Source: an uncultured Eggerthellaceae bacterium (GTDB lineage Bacteria; Actinomycetota; Coriobacteriia; Coriobacteriales; Eggerthellaceae). Taken from it: a DNA stretch of 9,359 bases. Below, one piece after another: positions 1-5,553 of this stretch. Numbering within the stretch: position 1 is the first letter of the stretch; every line of letters starts with the position of its first letter. The position numbers and the translations under genes were made by a program. The notes below the pieces were generated by a model. It searched no databases, was not told the origin of the DNA, and saw only the letters and a list, made by a program, of their open reading frames with translations. The stretch lies in assembly GCA_910577495.1 (NCBI GenBank), contig CAJTML010000084.1, positions 1 to 9,359 of the forward strand, given 5' to 3'.

Positions 1-1
1 C

Positions 2-112
2 CTTGGCATCACGGTGACCAGGCCAGCCAGTGGGTTGCCGGTCGGGGGAGACCTGGAATTCGCCGACGAAGTCACGCTCGGCCGTGCGCTTGAGGCGCGT
101 CGCGAACTGTAA
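2..112 (+). CDS. C-terminal fragment of an unidentified protein
   Basis: An open frame enters from the left edge and stops at TAA 110-112. It gives 36 residues that begin LGITVTRPASGLP and end TLGRALEARREL. The codons are GC-rich at the third position and look like real coding sequence, and the frame ends cleanly. The mixed alpha/beta-looking segment followed by a charged helix does not match a family I recognise, so no function is given. No terminator follows directly. The first convincing one is at 589-628, almost 480 bases further on. It could be an upstream neighbour that reads through the repeat region. Confidence is moderate because only the tail is visible. Confidence 0.5.
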   Translation, partial: LGITVTRPASGLPVGGDLEFADEVTLGRALEARREL

Positions 113-162
113 GAGCCATGCGCGGCGGCGCTGGGAGGTGTTTGCGCTTTTGGAGCGGCGCC

Positions 163-223
163 CCCGTAGTCCATGTTGTTGCTGCGTTTTCTCAGGGGTG
201 CACCCTCCTGTAATCCACGTTGT
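163..223. repeat. Imperfect direct repeat, 17-bp units, 44-bp period
   Basis: Units at 163-179 and 207-223 share the pattern ccYgtaRtccaYgttgt, with 14 of 17 positions identical. Weaker similarity extends upstream of each unit (g/a-rich, then gYgcacc-like). They lie just after the stop codon of the preceding gene in DNA with no supported gene. They could be operator-like sites, a decayed repeat family, or chance. Only two copies are visible. Confidence 0.4.
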
Positions 224-281
224 GGCCACTTAGATGGGGTTTTGTGCAGACGGATGCCTTATTGCATGTAATTCGCGTCAA

Positions 282-309
282 TTGGCAAATGCTGACCTGG
301 GGTTATGCT
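282..309 (+). promoter_or_regulatory. Candidate sigma-70 promoter for a non-coding transcript
   Basis: TTGGCA at 282-287 matches the -35 consensus at five of six positions. After a 16-base spacer comes TATGCT at 304-309, four of six to the -10 consensus. Initiation would be expected near 316. No start codon with a good ribosome site follows, but the structured repeats and the 589-628 terminator do. This is a pattern match only; such matches occur by chance. Confidence 0.3.
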
Positions 310-370
310 GTGATTCGATGGAATGGCGAAGGGCGGCTTGCACAAATCGGGGTCTTATTGACCAGAACTC

Positions 371-555
371 GCCTGGGCGGGGGTGTGGATGCATAGGGCG
401 CAGTGGAGTTCTTTCGAGATCGGCTTGGGCGGGGGCGCCACGCGAGATTCCGCACGAGCCGAACGTGCCTTTGTGGCACGTTCGTGCGAGCTCAGGATTG
501 CCCGAGCCTGGCGCCCTCGCCCAAGGCGTGCACACGTGCAAGCCTGGCGCCTTCG
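371..555. repeat. Partial duplications of the inverted-repeat arms
   Basis: The left arm has a second version at 371-385 (gcctgggcgggggtg). The right-arm flank agcctggcgccYtcg occurs at 505-519 and again at 541-555, differing at one position, with a 36-bp period. Thus two left-type and two right-type arms exist, and more than one pairing is possible: 371-380 can also pair with 517-527 allowing one bulge and one wobble. This suggests either a duplicated element or alternative RNA folds. Confidence 0.4.
424..525. repeat. Long inverted repeat with nested hairpin
   Basis: The arms 424-439 (cttgggcgggggcgcc) and 510-525 (ggcgccctcgcccaag) are reverse complements except at one position. Inside, gaacgtgcc (461-469) and ggcacgttc (475-483) form a perfect 9-bp stem with the loop tttgt. 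As an alternative, cgcacga (451-457) pairs with tcgtgcg (482-488), which lengthens the stem across a bulge. There is no T tract after it, so it is not itself a terminator. It would fold in either DNA strand or in an RNA of either sense. Confidence 0.6.
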
Positions 556-588
556 TATTGTAGAAATCAAGATTCATCAAGAAAAAAT

Positions 589-628
589 AAAGGACTCTGT
601 CCCCTCCAAAAACAGAGCCCTTTTCTTT
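589..628. terminator. Intrinsic terminator, possibly bidirectional
   Basis: The arm aaaggactctgt (589-600) pairs with acagagcccttt (612-623) with one mismatch over 12 positions. The 11-base loop is cccctccaaaa. The run ttttcttt (621-628) follows on the plus strand. On the minus strand the stem is followed by the complement of the a-rich run 582-591, so it could also work in that direction. There is no minus-strand gene just to its right, so the natural user is a plus-strand transcript crossing 113-588. A perfect 10-bp palindrome (cgaagcttcg, 631-640) and a small gcctc/gaggc stem (642-660) follow directly. Confidence 0.8.
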
Positions 629-724
629 ACCGAAGCTTCGAGCCTCTGTAAACACGAGGCAAAGTATAACACCCGTCTCCATGAAATATCAACAATTTCT
701 TTTGATTTGCGATGCATCCGTTGT

Positions 725-752
725 TTGTTGAAGGGCGTGGATGCTTTATACT
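725..752 (+). promoter_or_regulatory. Candidate promoter of the racemase-mob operon
   Basis: TTGTTG (725-730), a 16-base spacer and TATACT (747-752, five of six to consensus) lie between the terminator and the racemase start. Initiation near 759 would give a leader of about 80 nt containing the 769-805 hairpin. The surrounding DNA is AT-richer than the coding regions, as expected of a promoter. It is assigned by pattern and position. Confidence 0.45.
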
Positions 753-768
753 TTCCAAGAATATATGC

Positions 769-805
769 GCAGGTTATGAGAGGCTACCGATAAGCGCCAA
801 CCTGC
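769..805 (+). promoter_or_regulatory. Leader hairpin before the racemase gene
   Basis: gcaggtt (769-775) and aacctgc (799-805) are perfect reverse complements flanking a 23-base loop. They lie within the predicted leader, about 23 bases upstream of the Shine-Dalgarno site and not covering it. I do not recognise a known riboswitch. It may be a protein or RNA control site, or a stabilising 5' stem. Confidence 0.35.
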
Positions 806-827
806 AATTTGTCAAAGTTCAACAAGC

Positions 828-833
828 GGGGAG
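828..833 (+). promoter_or_regulatory. Ribosome binding site that fixes the racemase start
   Basis: GGGGAG lies five bases before GTG 839-841. The in-frame TTG at 809 has no ribosome site upstream and would add only ten residues. The GTG start also places the conserved EVGLIRVIT strand at the very N-terminus, as usual for this family. Confidence 0.75.
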
Positions 834-838
834 TAACT

Positions 839-1504
839 GTGTTTGAGGTGGGACTTATTCGCGTCATCACCCTTGATGACCCGAAACAACTAACGATTCA
901 TGGAAACTTGATTGAGTCGCTCTATCCCGGCATTGCCGTTGAGAGTGCGTGCATTCCCAATCAACCTGAAGGCATTCATTCGGCTGAGCTGTGCCGCGAG
1001 GCGATTCCGAAGATCGTTGAGCTTGCGTGCGCGAAGTTCGCCAACAAAGACATGATATTGGTGAGCTGCGCCGACGACCCCGGCGTGGAAGAAATCAAAG
1101 CAGCGCTTCCCGGCATGCCCGTGACAGGCGGTGGCGAAAGCGCGGTTGCAGCAGCCCTTCGCTATGGCCCAAACATCGGCGTGCTGGGCATCATTGATCA
1201 GGCGCCGAAGGCATATCGTCGCATTCTGGAGGGTCGACTTGTGGGCAATTACCGGCCCGATGGCGTATTCTCTACGCTAGATCTGCAGACCCCTGCGGGT
1301 TACGCCGCCTGCATTGAGACGGCGAAAAAGATGGCGGCAGATGACTGTGACGTAATTGCGCTGGGCTGCACCGGCCTTGCCACGATTGGCATTGCCACCG
1401 AACTTGAGCGCGTAAGCGGGCTGCCCGTCATTGATCCGGTGGTGGCCATGGGCGCGTTTGTGGCGCTGGAAGCCGCGCGAAAGAAGGTACGAGCTGGCTT
1501 ATGA
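839..1504 (+). CDS. Asp/Glu/hydantoin racemase family protein
   Basis: The protein has 221 residues counted from GTG 839. It resembles the Asp/Glu/hydantoin racemase superfamily (PF01177), cofactor-independent enzymes that invert a C-alpha centre using two cysteines. Both are present in family context: Cys77 in VSCADDPG and Cys177 in ALGCTGLA, one per half of the pseudo-symmetric fold. The length suits the hydantoin-racemase-like branch. No signal peptide is visible, so it should be cytosolic. It is the first gene of an apparent operon, and its stop overlaps the start of the MobB-MobA fusion as ATGA, implying translational coupling. A racemase beside molybdenum-cofactor genes is not expected. 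The NCS1 permease and former-DUF917 genes downstream make a hydantoin-type substrate attractive, but Asp/Glu, maleate isomerase-like or other activities of this superfamily are not excluded. Confidence 0.8.
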   Translation: MFEVGLIRVITLDDPKQLTIHGNLIESLYPGIAVESACIPNQPEGIHSAELCREAIPKIVELACAKFANKDMILVSCADDPGVEEIKAALPGMPVTGGGESAVAAALRYGPNIGVLGIIDQAPKAYRRILEGRLVGNYRPDGVFSTLDLQTPAGYAACIETAKKMAADDCDVIALGCTGLATIGIATELERVSGLPVIDPVVAMGAFVALEAARKKVRAGL

Positions 1505-2889
1505 TCACCTCAGCAGATATCCCCAGTCCCGCACTTTCCATTGTGGGTCGTCACAACTCAGGCAAGACAACCCTCATTGAGAATCTCATCGCTGAGTTGG
1601 TCTCGCGCGGCTTTGACGTGGGAAGCGTGAAGCACCATTCGCACGTTGGCTTTGAGATTGACTATCCCGGCAAAGATTCGTATCGGCATCGCGCGGCCGG
1701 CGCAACTGAAACGGTTATTGCAGCTCCGGGACAGATGGCGCGCATTAAAACGCTTGATGGCGAAGTGGAGTGCAGCGATATCGTACGCAGCATGCCTGGG
1801 CATGACGTGGTTATTGTTGAGGGGTATCGAAAAAGCGGCCTGCCCACTATTGAAATCATGCGCTCAAGCAATGACGCTGACGCTCGTGTGGCTGAGGTCT
1901 TTGAGCAGGGCGCGCGAAAAGGCTGGCCGCTGGGCACTGACTTTACGCAGTTCACGCGTGGGCACATTCCGCTCTCAGATGACGAAGCAGCCAAAGAGCA
2001 CCTTCGCCAAACGCAAAAGCACACGGAGCATGCGCCTCAGTTGCGTCGCAAGAAAACGGCGCTGGTGGGCAATGGGGATGTGGAGCACTTTGCGGTGCAA
2101 GCGCCTGATTATGCCGACATTTCAAACAAGCTGCCAACCGACCAGACCATTGCGGTGGTAACCGACATCGCAAAAGCGCAAGAGGCTGCCGCGCTCTACG
2201 GCATCCCGGCATTTGACCTGGATGATTACGCGGGTTTGGCTGATTTCGTGGAGCAGCACTGCGTTCGCCCGCAGATTAGCGTGGTCATTCAAGCGGGTGG
2301 CGAAAGCAGGCGCATGGGTCAAAGCAAGGCGACGGTGCCCTTTAATGGCCGTCCGCTTATCTGTCGGTTGGTGGAGCGGTTGGCGCCCGTTGCTGATGAG
2401 CTGATTATTACCACCAACGAGCCTGATAACCTTGCCTTTTTGGATGAGCTCTATCCACAACTTAATATTCGCCTGGTACGCGATGCGTTTGATGTGCGAG
2501 GAGCGCTTCCGGGCATGTATACAGCGCTTTCGGCGGCCACTCATCCCTACGTGGCCATTGTTGCGTGTGATATGGTGTTTGCATCACCATCGCTGGTGGT
2601 TGCCGAGGCACTTGCCATGAATGATGCGTCGGCTGATGCGGTCATCCCGGTTAACAAGCATGGTTATGAGCCATTTCATGCCATATATCGCGCTGAGACG
2701 TGTTTGCCGGCGGTGAGGGCGCACTTGAACCAGGGTGATAAGCGGGCACAATCATTCTTCGATGATGTGGACGTGTTGGAATTTCCGCAGTCTGCGGTGT
2801 TGGATGCAGAGCCTATGGGAGGCTGTTTCGTAAACGCGAACACCCCTGATGAATTGCGCAGACTTGAAGATAGTCTGTTTAATGGGTAG
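1501..2889 (+). CDS. MobB-MobA fusion, molybdopterin-guanine dinucleotide synthesis
   Basis: This is a 462-residue two-domain protein. Residues about 11-252 are MobB-like: P-loop GRHNSGKT (16-23), the DYPGKDSYRHRAAGA stretch (54-68), VEGYR (106-110), and the closing segment IPAFDLDDYAGLADFV (235-250). Residues about 258-462 are MobA-like, the nucleotidyltransferase that joins GMP to molybdopterin: the signature QAGGESRRMGQSK (264-276), the metal-binding CD at 356-357, FHAIYR (392-397) and the closing NANTPDEL (445-452). Stand-alone MobB is near 175 residues, so this half carries an extra segment at about 122-215, charged and without an obvious motif. It starts at ATG 1501 inside the preceding stop. 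An AAGAAGG at 1481-1487 is too distant to be ideal, so translational coupling is likely. It would supply the dinucleotide cofactor to DMSO-reductase-family enzymes encoded elsewhere. A MobA that uses CTP (MocA-like) is less likely with a MobB partner. Confidence 0.88.
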   Translation: MITSADIPSPALSIVGRHNSGKTTLIENLIAELVSRGFDVGSVKHHSHVGFEIDYPGKDSYRHRAAGATETVIAAPGQMARIKTLDGEVECSDIVRSMPGHDVVIVEGYRKSGLPTIEIMRSSNDADARVAEVFEQGARKGWPLGTDFTQFTRGHIPLSDDEAAKEHLRQTQKHTEHAPQLRRKKTALVGNGDVEHFAVQAPDYADISNKLPTDQTIAVVTDIAKAQEAAALYGIPAFDLDDYAGLADFVEQHCVRPQISVVIQAGGESRRMGQSKATVPFNGRPLICRLVERLAPVADELIITTNEPDNLAFLDELYPQLNIRLVRDAFDVRGALPGMYTALSAATHPYVAIVACDMVFASPSLVVAEALAMNDASADAVIPVNKHGYEPFHAIYRAETCLPAVRAHLNQGDKRAQSFFDDVDVLEFPQSAVLDAEPMGGCFVNANTPDELRRLEDSLFNG

Positions 2890-2898
2890 GAGAGGTTC

Positions 2899-4053
2899 AT
2901 GCCAAACCTAGTAGATATCGTAGAAGTAGCTGAAGCACTTGAGACAAAGGCCGTGTATCTGGCAACTGATCGCTGCACGGTGGTTCGCAATCGCAACTCA
3001 AAGTGCACCAAGTGCACCGATGCGTGCTTGGTGGATGCGGTACATGCACAGAAAAACAAGCTTGAGCTGGATTTTGATACGTGTATTCGCTGTGGTGCGT
3101 GTACGACGGTGTGCCCGACCGAAGCGCTTATTCCGCTTGACCCAATGGATGCTGACCTGGCGGGTGAGGTGGCAAGCGCGCTAGAAAAAACGGGCGAAAC
3201 GGCGGTCTTTGCGTGCGCGCGCATTGCGTCGAAGCACGTCGGAGACCCGACGAAGTTTGCTGAAGTGCCGTGCTTGGCGCGTATGGAAGAGTCTATTTTA
3301 GTGAAGCTTGCGGCGCTTGGTATTGAAGACATTGTGCTGGTGGATGGCGTGTGCAAGACCTGCAAGTATCGGGCAACGTCGGCGCAAACTGACAAGACGG
3401 TCGAAGACGCCAATCAGCTCATTGAAGCGGTTGGTGGTACCGCGCGTGTGCGGAGAACTTCAGAGTTTCCCGAGGTGGCGCTTTTGCAGGATGCGCACCA
3501 GTTGTTGGGCGAATCTCGTCGCGGCTGGTTCTTCAAAACGCGCGAGCGCGCCAAGGATGCCACCGTCAAAACCGTTGAGGTGGTTGCGCTGAAGTCGAAC
3601 AACCAGGTGGTTGCGTCGCTTCGTGACCGCTTGAAGATTTCTGACGAAGGAACGCTTCCGCAGTTCAACCCAGAGCGCCGCATGGAAATCCTCAATGCCA
3701 TGTATGAAATGGGCGAACCTGTTTTGCCTGAGATTGATACGCGGCTCTTTGGGTATGTGACCATTGATACCGAAAAGTGCAACGCCTGTAACATGTGCAC
3801 GGTGTTTTGCACCACCGGCGCTCTTTCGAAAAGCAAAGAAAAGCCCGAAGATGGCGAAGGCAGCTACTTAGAATTCCAGGCAGCAGATTGCGTGCAGTGT
3901 AACCTGTGTCAAGACGCCTGCCTCAAGAAATGCTTGACGGTTGAGACGGTGGTGCCCACTGAGGAGCTCTTTGATTTTGAGCCGCGCCTCATTTGGATTC
4001 CGAAGTCAAACCGCAAGCCAGGCATGCTGGGTTCTACGCGTTACAAGAAATAA
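2899..4053 (+). CDS. Multi-cluster 4Fe-4S ferredoxin-type protein
   Basis: This is a 384-residue cytosolic protein with four recognisable cluster motifs. Cluster 1 is Cys26, 36, 39, 43, with a nine-residue first gap. Cluster 2 is Cys62, 65, 68, 72 followed by Pro. Cluster 3 is Cys294, 297, 300, 304, and cluster 4 is Cys331, 334, 337, 341, with Cys345 close by. Between the two pairs, residues about 100-200 form a separate domain with Cys106, 125, 152 and 155. The spacing and the segment VDGVCKTCKYR recall the hydrogenase delta (MvhD/FlpD-like) [2Fe-2S] domain, though this is only a resemblance. There is no Tat signal or membrane segment. The start is well set by AGGAGAGG (2888-2895), and only nine bases separate it from the MobB-MobA stop. 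Context suggests an electron-transfer or maturation partner of a molybdenum oxidoreductase. The exact partner is not visible here. Confidence 0.85.
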   Translation: MPNLVDIVEVAEALETKAVYLATDRCTVVRNRNSKCTKCTDACLVDAVHAQKNKLELDFDTCIRCGACTTVCPTEALIPLDPMDADLAGEVASALEKTGETAVFACARIASKHVGDPTKFAEVPCLARMEESILVKLAALGIEDIVLVDGVCKTCKYRATSAQTDKTVEDANQLIEAVGGTARVRRTSEFPEVALLQDAHQLLGESRRGWFFKTRERAKDATVKTVEVVALKSNNQVVASLRDRLKISDEGTLPQFNPERRMEILNAMYEMGEPVLPEIDTRLFGYVTIDTEKCNACNMCTVFCTTGALSKSKEKPEDGEGSYLEFQAADCVQCNLCQDACLKKCLTVETVVPTEELFDFEPRLIWIPKSNRKPGMLGSTRYKK

Positions 4054-4068
4054 GGTACATACGTGACG

Positions 4069-4101
4069 TGCAGGGCGCATCACGAGGTGGTGTGCTCTGC
4101 A
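4069..4101 (+). promoter_or_regulatory. 15-bp intergenic hairpin between the Fe-S and ccdA-tlpA genes
   Basis: Bases 4069-4083 pair with 4087-4101 along the full length: twelve Watson-Crick pairs and three G-T wobbles around a three-base GAG loop. It sits in the 73-base gap and no T run follows, so it is not a standard terminator. Wobbles on one side mean it folds better as RNA of the plus sense than as its complement. Possible roles are an mRNA processing or stability element, or a partial attenuator that lowers expression of the downstream gene. Confidence 0.55.
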
Positions 4102-4126
4102 TACATGATGAGATATGAGGTAGATC

Positions 4127-5518
4127 GTGGGATTATCCCTTGATATGAGCGTACCTGCGCTCACGGTGTTCGTGCAAGGTATTTTGAGTTTCTTTTCGCC
4201 GTGCGTGTTGCCGCTTATTCCGCTCTATATCGGCTATTTGGCGGGTGGCACCATCACGTATAACGAAGACGGCACCATTGATTATCCGCGCAAGAAAGTG
4301 CTGATCAACACGCTTTGTTTTGTGGTGGGCGTGAGTTTCACCTTTGTTTTGCTGGGGCTTGGATTTAGCGCGCTCGGGCAATTCTTTAGTTCAAACCAGC
4401 GCGTCTTTTCCACCATTGCTGGTTTGATTATGGTGGTCTTTGGTCTGTATATGATCGGGGTGTTTGGCAAAAGTCGGGTCGTAGAAACGGAGCATCGCCT
4501 ACCGTTTCGCCTTGATAAGTTTGCCATGAATCCGCTGGTGGCATTGGTGTTAGGCTTTACGTTTAGTTTTGCCTGGACGCCGTGTGTGGGGCCTGTGCTG
4601 GCAAGCGTGCTTTTGATGGCCTCCTCAAGTGCCTCCACCTTAAACGGGTTTTTGCTGGTTGGCGTCTATACGCTCGGGTTTGTGCTGCCGTTTTTGGCGG
4701 TGGGGTTGTTTACCAGCGAGGTGCTGCGGTTCTTCAAGCGCCACACCAACGTGGTGAAATACACGGTCAAAATTGGCGGTGCGTTGCTGATTGTCATGGG
4801 CTTCATGACACTCACTGGCTGGATGAATGGCTTTACGAACTATCTCTCGTCGCTGGGCGAGGCACCTGCTGCTCAGACGCAAACGGTAGATGAAGCGGAC
4901 AAAGCTGATGGCGAAGATGCTGATGGCGAAGATGCTGATGCGAAGGCGGGTGCGGGCAGTGACGCAAACGCGAACGCTGACTCGCAATCGAAGACAGATG
5001 ATGGCTCAACTGCCGCAGACGATGCATCCCAAAATGACTCTGACGACCAGAGCATGGCCGCGCCGTTCGCAGACGTGCCGCTCACTGACCAGTATGGGGT
5101 AGAGCACACGTTGTCCCAGTACAAGGGCAAGGTGGTGTTGCTGAACTTCTTCGCCACGTGGTGCGGACCGTGCAAGCAAGAAATCCCCGATATTGAGGCA
5201 CTCTATAAAGAATATGGCGAAAACTCCCAGGATTTGGTGGTGCTTGGCATTGCGAATCCCTCCACTGAGGGCAACATGAATGCAGCCGATGGCACCGTTG
5301 AAGAGCTGGAGGCTTTCATTGATGAGCAGGGGATAACGTGTCCGGTGCTCATGGATACCACCGGTAAGCTGTTCTCGGGTTATGGCATCAGTGCGTTCCC
5401 GACGACGTTTATGATCTCGGCAAATGGCGACATTTATGGCTATATCACCGGAGCGCTCAGTGCGTCGATGCTGCAAAGTATCGTGGATCAGACGTTTGAG
5501 GGGCAGCCGGCCAACTAG
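4127..5518 (+). CDS. CcdA-TlpA fusion, thiol-disulfide membrane protein
   Basis: This is a 463-residue fusion. Residues 1-235 form a CcdA/DsbD-type membrane domain of about six helices (roughly 12-40, 56-82, 93-113, 138-165, 172-198, 213-233). Its redox cysteine pair is Cys26 in SFFSPCVLPLIP and Cys153 in WTPCVGPVLA. Residues about 246-310 are an Asp/Ala-rich linker. Residues 311-463 are a TlpA/ResA-like thioredoxin domain with the active site CGPC (346-349) and a cis-proline in SAFPTTF (Pro425). The family moves electrons from cytosolic thioredoxin across the membrane; here the acceptor domain is attached and should face outward. Likely targets are cytochrome c haem-site cysteines or other exported disulfides. 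GTG 4127 is chosen because GAGGT (4117-4121) lies five bases before it; ATG 4145 lacks a site. It is probably the last gene of operon A. Confidence 0.88.
   Translation: MGLSLDMSVPALTVFVQGILSFFSPCVLPLIPLYIGYLAGGTITYNEDGTIDYPRKKVLINTLCFVVGVSFTFVLLGLGFSALGQFFSSNQRVFSTIAGLIMVVFGLYMIGVFGKSRVVETEHRLPFRLDKFAMNPLVALVLGFTFSFAWTPCVGPVLASVLLMASSSASTLNGFLLVGVYTLGFVLPFLAVGLFTSEVLRFFKRHTNVVKYTVKIGGALLIVMGFMTLTGWMNGFTNYLSSLGEAPAAQTQTVDEADKADGEDADGEDADAKAGAGSDANANADSQSKTDDGSTAADDASQNDSDDQSMAAPFADVPLTDQYGVEHTLSQYKGKVVLLNFFATWCGPCKQEIPDIEALYKEYGENSQDLVVLGIANPSTEGNMNAADGTVEELEAFIDEQGITCPVLMDTTGKLFSGYGISAFPTTFMISANGDIYGYITGALSASMLQSIVDQTFEGQPAN
4907..4936 (+). repeat. 15-bp tandem duplication in the linker of the CcdA-TlpA fusion
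   Basis: gatggcgaagatgct occurs twice head to tail (4907-4921, 4922-4936), followed by a shortened third start at 4937. Each unit encodes DGEDA in frame. The copies are identical at DNA level, so the duplication is recent or maintained, and the linker length could vary between strains without loss of frame. Confidence 0.85.
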
Positions 5519-5553
5519 GCGTCTCGGCAGCTAACTAGGCGCTCCGGCCAGCT
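5513..5553. repeat. Imperfect 20-bp tandem repeat across the convergent gene ends
   Basis: Units at 5513-5532 and 5533-5553 share aactaggcg, then Y-tc/cc variants and cggc-agct endings; the second unit is one base longer. The first holds the TAG stop of the CcdA-TlpA gene. The second reaches the stop of the opposing hydrolase gene. The short gap (5519-5551) has no hairpin followed by a T run, so I see no convincing terminator between these convergent genes. Confidence 0.65.

Larger units (their letters stand above)
316..628 (+). ncRNA. Possible structured non-coding RNA of about 310 nt
   Basis: The evidence is indirect. A promoter-like pair lies at 282-309 and an intrinsic terminator at 589-628. 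Between them are at least three stems: 364-370 with 406-412 (agaactc/gagttct), 424-439 with 510-525 (15 of 16), and 461-469 with 475-483 (9 bp, 5-nt loop). No open frame inside has a ribosome site and a recognisable product; several overlapping frames are merely open because of the high GC. I looked for the conserved ends or cores of tmRNA, RNase P RNA, 6S RNA and SRP RNA and saw none. The alternative is a long structured 3' untranslated region of the preceding gene. Boundaries are estimates. Confidence 0.3.

Noticed and set aside
163..555. CRISPR array
   Set aside because: Repeats are few, imperfect and irregularly spaced, with both direct and inverted forms, and there are no cas genes nearby.
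113..588. tmRNA, RNase P RNA, SRP RNA, 6S RNA or tRNA
   Set aside because: I found no CCA-ended acceptor stem, T-loop-like motif, or conserved core of these RNAs; only generic stems are present.
234..793. Overlapping open frames on both strands (234-563 plus, 383-793 plus, 278-682 minus)
   Set aside because: They overlap one another, lack ribosome sites, have Cys/Arg/Pro-rich compositions with no recognisable domain, and several run through the terminator or the inverted repeats. GC-rich non-coding DNA explains them.
809..838. TTG 809 as start of the racemase
   Set aside because: It has no Shine-Dalgarno sequence and adds ten unconserved residues; GTG 839 has GGGGAG at ideal spacing.
2676..3413. 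Long minus-strand frame of 245 codons opposite the MobA and Fe-S genes
   Set aside because: It is Ser/Ala/Thr-rich without any domain and lies entirely antisense to two well-supported genes, so it is a shadow frame.
4069..4126. Intrinsic terminator after the Fe-S gene
   Set aside because: The hairpin is strong but is followed by tacatgatgag, not a T run, so it would not terminate by the usual mechanism.
4127..4147. ATG 4145 as start of the CcdA-TlpA fusion
   Set aside because: It lacks a ribosome site; GTG 4127 has GAGGT five bases upstream. The choice changes only six residues.
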